A stretch of 45,065 bases of DNA from JAQVEM01 sp964556165 (lineage in GTDB: Bacteria; Actinomycetota; Humimicrobiia; Humimicrobiales; Humimicrobiaceae): assembly GCA_964556165.1 (NCBI GenBank), contig CAZKVH010000013.1:1-45065 (forward strand). The letters are read 5' to 3'. A model generated the notes under the pieces. The model saw only the letters and a list, made by a program, of their open reading frames with translations, did not search any database and was not told where the DNA came from. Position numbers and translations under genes: made by a program. Every line of letters starts with the position of its first letter. Within the stretch, counting starts at the first letter, position 1. Shown here one piece after another: positions 40,317 to 45,065 of the stretch.

Positions 40317-41531
40317 TCACTTATTAGCCAGGATATGTCCCAACCTTTCACTTATCTCAATACAGGCACGTGCATTATGATAGGGGCATTTCCATATACC
40401 CACTTTTTCTAATTTGTCATTTACATTTCTATCTTTATCAACAGACCAGAACCATTCCCCATAATGCTTATCAATTATATATTTTTTTACAAATTCCCAG
40501 CTATTCAGCGACACCTGCAGGAATTCTTCTCTGCCGCTTATTTGATATGCATTTAAAAACCCGACCATTGCTTCTGCCTGCGGCCACCAGTCACTGTTAA
40601 ATTGTGTCACACCTTTCGAATCCCCCTCATACCAGAGACCTCCATCGGGTGCAAGGCCCTCTCTGTAAGTTATATCTGCCATTCTTACAGCCAGCTTACT
40701 AATTTCTTTTAATAGGGACTCTTCATTCAGAACCTCTGCTGCTTCAACTAAAAGCCAGCTTCCTTCAATGTCATGCCCATAGGAGACAGCATAAGATAGC
40801 ACATCCCAGTTCTCCTTGAAAAACAGCTTGAAGTGGTAACTGGAAGCGTCAATGATGTGTTTTTTAGTTACGTTTATCAAGCTTTTTAATTGACTTCTCA
40901 GGTTGTAGTCATTCCAGTTACGCAGTAGATTTGTGTACGCCTCTAAAATATGGAGGTTAGTATTCATAGTCTTTGGAGCGTTCATGTCTCCCTCCCCCAG
41001 CTGCATATTTTCAGCAAGAGACCAATCGCGGTTACAGGCGTCATAGTAACCCCCATATTTATTTTCAAATGCGAACTCCTCTATTTTATTGAAAATTTCT
41101 TTTGCCAGATTTAAAGCTTCGTATAATTTTGTTGCGCTGAAATACTCCGCCAGGGCATATATAGCAAAAGCCTGCGCATATATCTGTTTTTTCATCTCTA
41201 CAGGACTTCCTTCATAATCTGTTTTCCAGTATATCCCGCCAAATTTTTTATCTAAAAAGAAATCGGTCAAGTATTTATATGCCCTGCTGGCACGTTCGAA
41301 ATAGAGTTTATCTCCAGAAGCATTATATGCCCGGGCAAAAGTCCACAGTATCCTGGAACACAAAACTGAACCTCTGGGTGCTAAAGGGTCTATGGTCAGG
41401 TCATTTTTAATCAGTCCGTAGAACCCACCATTTTCATCATCCAGTGTTTTATATGCCCAGAACGGGAGAATATTTGTTTTTAATTCATTTTCTACTTCAG
41501 ATTGGTAAAGTCTTAACTCTTCTATGTTCAC
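40317..41531 (-). CDS. AGE-family epimerase, cellobiose 2-epimerase-like
   Basis: 404 residues, GTG start. It has the full set of cellobiose 2-epimerase motifs: LPFWAYKTLDDENGGFYG, TMNTNLHILEAYTNLLR (His194), SYGHDIEGSWLL (His253), WWPQAEAMVGFLNAYQ and WKCPYHNARACIE (His385). The three histidines are the catalytic and ring-opening residues of the family. The enzyme would convert cellobiose to 4-O-beta-glucosyl-mannose, or epimerise related beta-1,4-disaccharides, in the cytosol. It is first in a two-gene unit with the GH94 phosphorylase (98 bases between). In other bacteria the partner is often a GH130 mannosylglucose phosphorylase. Confidence 0.88.
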   Translation of the reverse strand: MNIEELRLYQSEVENELKTNILPFWAYKTLDDENGGFYGLIKNDLTIDPLAPRGSVLCSRILWTFARAYNASGDKLYFERASRAYKYLTDFFLDKKFGGIYWKTDYEGSPVEMKKQIYAQAFAIYALAEYFSATKLYEALNLAKEIFNKIEEFAFENKYGGYYDACNRDWSLAENMQLGEGDMNAPKTMNTNLHILEAYTNLLRNWNDYNLRSQLKSLINVTKKHIIDASSYHFKLFFKENWDVLSYAVSYGHDIEGSWLLVEAAEVLNEESLLKEISKLAVRMADITYREGLAPDGGLWYEGDSKGVTQFNSDWWPQAEAMVGFLNAYQISGREEFLQVSLNSWEFVKKYIIDKHYGEWFWSVDKDRNVNDKLEKVGIWKCPYHNARACIEISERLGHILANK

Positions 41532-41731
41532 GATTCCTGCACTGTTAAATTTTTTATTATTTTTTCCCGGGCTTATGACCTGTTTTTATAACATTAACAA
41601 TTATTATATAGAAATCAAAACCATTTAAAATATATAAATATTGTATTATGATTTTTTTACGAAACCTGACAGAGTGTGGGCATCTCTTAATAATTTATTT
41701 TTTTTCATAAAATATATTATAATAAAACAAA

Positions 41732-42835
41732 ATGAGACTTAAAAAAATATCAGATAACAATAAAAATCTCAAAAACATAGGAATCTTTTCCTGGTCCCTG
41801 ATCGGCTTCCTTTTAATAGTTGCGCTTTTCTTTTACATTATTTACCAGATAAGAATGGCAATTATACCTCTGGTTATTGCAGCGGCTATTGCTTATCTCC
41901 TGGGACCCCTTGTGGTTATTCTCCAGAAAAAAATGAGGAAATCCTTCGCCGTGGCAATAACTTACGTAATTTTCCTGGGGGTTATTTTTACTGTTTTTTT
42001 CTTTATAATCCCGGTGATAATAGACCAGTTTAAAACTTTTATAAATAGATTTCCTATCTATATAGAAAACTTAACAAATTTTATAAATAATTTCCTGCAA
42101 AATAGCATCCTGGTCGAGAATATTAAAAACCTGATAGGCAAAGAAATAATACCGGAAGAAGTCACCGGCATTACCCAATATTTAATAAGCAAAATGAATC
42201 TGGAAGAAATCGATATCTTCAGGAGAGCTACCACGCTTGGCAAATCAGTATTTAACATAGTACTTTACGTGGTAATAGTACCACTCCTGGGAGTATATTT
42301 GCTTATGCATGCAGATAAAATGAAAAACACTTTTATAAAGGTTGTTCCAAAAAAGTTTAAAAGCCACGTAATAGTTGTATTTGATAAAATCAATAAAGTT
42401 GCTGGAAGATACATAAGAGGACAGATAATAGTATCTGTTATCGTTGGCATATTATGCACCGTAGTTCTCCTGATACTAAAAGTTGATTTTGCAATACTTC
42501 TCGGTTTTATAGCAGGTCTCCTTAATATCGTCCCGCTTCTTGGTCCTATAATCGGAGCTATACCAGCAGCCCTGGCTGCGCTTTTTATATCCCCTCTTAA
42601 AGCAGTACTTGTAATAGTTCTTTTTATAGCAATTCAACAAATAGATAACTACGTTATCTCACCAAATATAATGAAATATCAGGTTGGAGTTCATCCAGGA
42701 ATTATAATCCTATCCCTTATAGCGGGAGGAGCACTGTTTGGAATATGGGGGCTTATAATTGCCGTTCCCACAGTTGCAGCTATCCAGGAAATACTCAGAT
42801 ACTACCTTCTTGAGAAAAACCGGACAGCGTCATAA
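41732..42835 (+). CDS. AI-2E family transporter (UPF0118/PerM-like permease)
   Basis: 367 residues, about eight membrane helices. Typical features are IIYQIRMAIIPLVIAAAIAYLLGPLV near the start, IPVIIDQFKTFINRFPIYIENL in the large soluble loop, GRYIRGQIIVSVIVGIL, GFIAGLLNIVPLLGPIIGAIPAALAAL and AIQQIDNYVISPNIMKYQVGVHPGIIILSLIAGGALFGIWGLIIAVPTVA. The family holds exporters or sodium-proton antiporters; the substrate here is unknown. TATAAT ends only eight bases before the ATG and there is no Shine-Dalgarno site, so the mRNA may be leaderless. Its 3' end overlaps larC by 34 bases in antisense. Confidence 0.93.
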   Translation: MRLKKISDNNKNLKNIGIFSWSLIGFLLIVALFFYIIYQIRMAIIPLVIAAAIAYLLGPLVVILQKKMRKSFAVAITYVIFLGVIFTVFFFIIPVIIDQFKTFINRFPIYIENLTNFINNFLQNSILVENIKNLIGKEIIPEEVTGITQYLISKMNLEEIDIFRRATTLGKSVFNIVLYVVIVPLLGVYLLMHADKMKNTFIKVVPKKFKSHVIVVFDKINKVAGRYIRGQIIVSVIVGILCTVVLLILKVDFAILLGFIAGLLNIVPLLGPIIGAIPAALAALFISPLKAVLVIVLFIAIQQIDNYVISPNIMKYQVGVHPGIIILSLIAGGALFGIWGLIIAVPTVAAIQEILRYYLLEKNRTAS

Positions 42836-43977
42836 TATATCTCTTTTAAAGGCCTGTCTGTTTCTTGTGCTATTTTTCTACACGATTCAAATTCAGGCGA
42901 GATGTTTATTTGCTTTCCGCCGAGAGTACCTACTTTAACCTTTACATCACCATAAGGCAGCCGCGCAGTTTTTATCTCTCTGGAAATTGAATATCTTCTT
43001 ACTTCTTCCCTTCTTACTCCAAGAGTTGATGACTCAAGAAATATAATAGTTGTCATTTCCTGCTCTGCCTCCCTCTGGCATAGTACATTTATTTTAAAAG
43101 CTGGTCTTGTTTTCTTCATATAAATAGGCTCTATCCATACATCAAGCGCTTTCGCCTCAAATAGTTTTTCCACCAGGTAGCCGGCAACTTCAGGAGAACT
43201 GTCATCAATATTTGAAGAAAGCAGAATAAGATTCTCTTCTCTTATATCTTGCTGTTCCTTAAGAAACCCCTTTAAGAGCCTTAGAACATTCGGAGTTTCT
43301 TTATTCTCCCTGTCTCCGGCTCCATAGCCAATTTTCTCTATAGTCATAAAGGGAATACCTCTAAAGTCGTCCACCAGAGCTTTTATTATTGCAGCTCCTG
43401 TTGGCGTAGTAGCTTCAAAATCAAAACCACCTTCATAGATTGGAATTCCTTTTAGTATCTCCGCTGTTGCAGGCACTGGTACCGGCAGTTTACCGTGTGA
43501 ACAATTTATGAAACCCTTTCCTGTAGGGACATTACTGCTATAAAACATGCCTATTTTTAATTTATTTAAACATACCGCAGTTCCCACAATATCAATTATG
43601 GAATCAACCGCCCCAACCTCGTGGAAATGTACCTTATTAACTTCATAACCATGCACCAGAGCTTCTGCTTCTGCCACCTGCTTGAAAATATTTTTAGATA
43701 CTTTTTTTATCTCCGCATTAAGTTTACTCTCATTAATTATCCTCTTAATATCCCTATAATTCCTGGCAAACTGAGGTGCTGTGATATTTACATGGAATTT
43801 TTTAGCCTTGATAGAACCCTTCTTTACTTCACTCAGGGTTAAATCATATCCACCTATGCCTAACTTCACCATCTCGCTTTTCAAATAATCAAAATCTACC
43901 CCCAGGTCAATCAAGGCACCGACCATCATGTCGCCACTTATTCCCGAAAAACAATCAATGTAAACAACTTCTTTCAT
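42802..43977 (-). CDS. larC: Nickel pincer cofactor biosynthesis protein LarC
   Basis: 391 residues in one uninterrupted frame, unlike lactobacilli where larC needs a frameshift. Landmarks: VVYIDCFSGISGDMMVGALIDLGVD, HFHEVGAVDSIIDIVGTAVCLNKL, SSNVPTGKGFINCSHGKLPVPVPATAEIL, EATTPTGAAIIKAL, GYGAGDRENKETPNVLRLL and SSNIDDSSPEVAGYLVEKLFEAKALDVWIEPIYMKKTRPAFKI. LarC inserts nickel into the pyridinium dithiocarboxylate scaffold in a CTP-dependent step. The gene is divergent from larE, which makes the scaffold sulfur donation. GGAGG lies upstream of the ATG. LarB and a LarA-type target enzyme are not in the window. Confidence 0.95.
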   Translation of the reverse strand: MKEVVYIDCFSGISGDMMVGALIDLGVDFDYLKSEMVKLGIGGYDLTLSEVKKGSIKAKKFHVNITAPQFARNYRDIKRIINESKLNAEIKKVSKNIFKQVAEAEALVHGYEVNKVHFHEVGAVDSIIDIVGTAVCLNKLKIGMFYSSNVPTGKGFINCSHGKLPVPVPATAEILKGIPIYEGGFDFEATTPTGAAIIKALVDDFRGIPFMTIEKIGYGAGDRENKETPNVLRLLKGFLKEQQDIREENLILLSSNIDDSSPEVAGYLVEKLFEAKALDVWIEPIYMKKTRPAFKINVLCQREAEQEMTTIIFLESSTLGVRREEVRRYSISREIKTARLPYGDVKVKVGTLGGKQINISPEFESCRKIAQETDRPLKEIYYDAVRFFSRR

Positions 43978-44188
43978 TTATCTAAACTCCCCTCCATACA
44001 ACAGGCTTAAATTCACGCACATTTAAAAATTTAACCGAAGTCAGAACTACAACAAACTTCAATTACCTTCATCTTTCTCATTCCTGACATCAAACAAGCA
44101 TTATTTCTGCTGCAAACACTATTGCAAAAAAATATGGCTTTATATATATTTTAGAAAATAATTCTAAATAAAGCCAGGTAACAAATCA

Positions 44189-44980
44189 ATGCTTGATAAA
44201 AAAGTTGAAATACTAAGAGTGCTGCTAAGAGAAATGGGTTCTGTAATAGTCGCTTTTTCAGGCGGTGTGGATAGCAGTTACCTTTTAAAAATCGCAGTAG
44301 AAGAATTAAAGAAAAAAGTAATTGCAGTAACAGCTGTATCTCCTTCAATTCTTAAAAACGAAACCGAAGATGCAAAAAAAATCGCAAGAAGCCTGGGCTG
44401 CAGACATATATTACTCAATTTTAATCAGCTCGGGATAGAGGAAATAGAGAACAATCCAAAAGAGAGATGTTATTACTGTAAAAAGAACTTTTTTAAGGAA
44501 TTAATATCCATCAAAAACAAATATGGATATAACTTCGTTATAGAGGGAACCAATCATGATGATCTAAATACATACCGCCCTGGTATCAAGGCTTTAAGAG
44601 AGCTTGGAATAAAAAGTCCTCTTTCCGATGCAGGATTAACAAAAAAAGAAATTAGATGTAATTCAAGACTATTAAAACTTACCACCTGGAATAAAACTTC
44701 ATTCTCATGCCTCTTAACAAGATTTCCATACGGCGAAAGCATTTCTAAATCAAAGCTAATTAAAATCAAAAAAGCTGAGGAATCTATGCGCTCCCTTGGT
44801 CTAAAACAAATAAAAGTAAAATATGAATACCCTTTTGCCAGAATAGAAGCAGGAGAAGAAGAAATCCGAACGATGCTTGAACCCGAAAAAAGAGAGAAAG
44901 TAGTAAAAATGCTTAAAAGAATGGGTTTTAAGTACATAAGCCTGGATCTTGAAAGTTTCCATTCAGGAAGAAAGCACTAA
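44189..44980 (+). CDS. larE: ATP-dependent sulfur transferase LarE
   Basis: 263 residues. The PP-loop AFSGGVDSSYLLKIA at about 22-36 adenylates the cofactor precursor, followed by KERCYYCKKNFF, VIEGTNHDDLNTYRPGIKALRELGIKSPL and TSFSCLLTRFPYGESIS. Cys174 matches the sacrificial Cys176 of Lactobacillus LarE. Further cysteines (94, 97, 157) leave room for the FeS-cluster type reported for some LarE. It supplies sulfur for the nickel pincer nucleotide cofactor used by lactate racemase and related 2-hydroxyacid enzymes. It is divergent from larC over about 210 bases. Confidence 0.94.
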   Translation: MLDKKVEILRVLLREMGSVIVAFSGGVDSSYLLKIAVEELKKKVIAVTAVSPSILKNETEDAKKIARSLGCRHILLNFNQLGIEEIENNPKERCYYCKKNFFKELISIKNKYGYNFVIEGTNHDDLNTYRPGIKALRELGIKSPLSDAGLTKKEIRCNSRLLKLTTWNKTSFSCLLTRFPYGESISKSKLIKIKKAEESMRSLGLKQIKVKYEYPFARIEAGEEEIRTMLEPEKREKVVKMLKRMGFKYISLDLESFHSGRKH

Positions 44981-45012
44981 CTACAATTTAAAGCAAAATT
45001 TTAAACAAACCA

Positions 45013-45065
45013 TCAATAACCGGCTCTATGTATAACTTCCCCGATATTCTTATCAAAAATCTCAG
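45013..45065 (-). CDS. Possible partial gene at window edge, unknown
   Basis: On the minus strand an open frame enters from beyond the window and ends with EIFDKNIGEVIHRAGY and TGA at 45013-45015. The composition is protein-like and the gene would be convergent with larE. Another frame is also open over this short stretch, so the call is uncertain, and no family is recognisable from 16 residues. Confidence 0.3.
   Translation of the reverse strand, partial: EIFDKNIGEVIHRAGY

Noticed and set aside
1..45065. Mobile elements, phage genes or CRISPR arrays
   Set aside because: No transposase, integrase, terminal inverted repeats with target duplications, or regularly spaced repeats were seen.

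Overview
The window is an AT-rich, gene-dense piece of a bacterial chromosome. It most likely comes from an uncultured, strictly anaerobic lineage. The anaerobic signs are a methanogen-type homocysteine module (HcyBio, NIL-ferredoxin, UPF0280), a rubredoxin, a Thermotoga-like 4Fe-4S ferredoxin, lar-type nickel cofactor genes, AmmeMemoRadiSam proteins and a complex I-like operon without NADH-module genes. FMN riboswitch control of riboflavin synthesis, a bactofilin and a GH94/cellobiose epimerase pair fit a Gram-positive-like or candidate-phylum fermenter. The phylum cannot be fixed from sequence reading alone. I see no transposase, integrase, phage gene or CRISPR array.

Layout, left to right. 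(1) 1-5.7 kb: the first 26 bases are the start of tuf (EF-Tu, minus strand), preceded by tRNA-Met; about 5 kb further upstream on the same strand lies a tRNA-Thr(TGT)-Tyr-Thr(GGT) cluster with a good promoter. Between the two lie a plus-strand envelope operon (small membrane protein, methyltransferase, membrane sulfatase-like enzyme) and a PAS/HD-GYP c-di-GMP phosphodiesterase. (2) 5.7-15 kb: N-acetylglucosamine kinase-like protein, a glutamine amidotransferase-like protein, DUF2905, AmmeMemoRadiSam B and A, DegV, an ABC-2 exporter pair, a CapA-like lipoprotein and a bactofilin. (3) 15-18 kb: sulfur/homocysteine module plus an unlisted 55-residue rubredoxin. (4) 18-24.8 kb: NfeD-slipin pair, GNAT, TPR membrane protein, a hypothetical, 3-methyladenine glycosylase, ferredoxin, ribulose-phosphate epimerase with its terminator. 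(5) 24.9-28.7 kb: promoter, FMN riboswitch, terminator and ribD-ribE-ribBA-ribH. (6) 28.8-31.5 kb: a UDG-family protein that has lost its catalytic motifs, a coiled-coil 3D-domain protein and a DUF1287 protein. (7) 31.5-37.7 kb: an eight-gene minus-strand operon with complex I order A-B-CD-H-I-J-K-N. (8) 37.8-41.5 kb: GH94 disaccharide phosphorylase and cellobiose 2-epimerase-like protein. (9) 41.7-45 kb: AI-2E family permease, LarC, LarE and an uncertain partial gene at the edge.

The most unusual content is the complex I-like operon. Gene order and fold are recognisable, and the two 4Fe-4S clusters of the I subunit are perfect. Yet by eye alignment nearly all residues used for quinone chemistry and proton pumping are replaced: NuoD His38/Tyr87, the NuoH E-channel loop, both NuoK glutamates, the NuoA acidic helix and the NuoN Glu/Lys/His set. 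NuoB keeps three of four cluster cysteines, only one antiporter-like subunit is present, and there are no nickel-binding cysteines. This suggests an undescribed complex I relative with a changed function. Other proteins with a kept scaffold but lost catalytic residues are the DHBP synthase half of RibBA, the UDG-like protein, the DUF1287 protein and the CapA-like lipoprotein.
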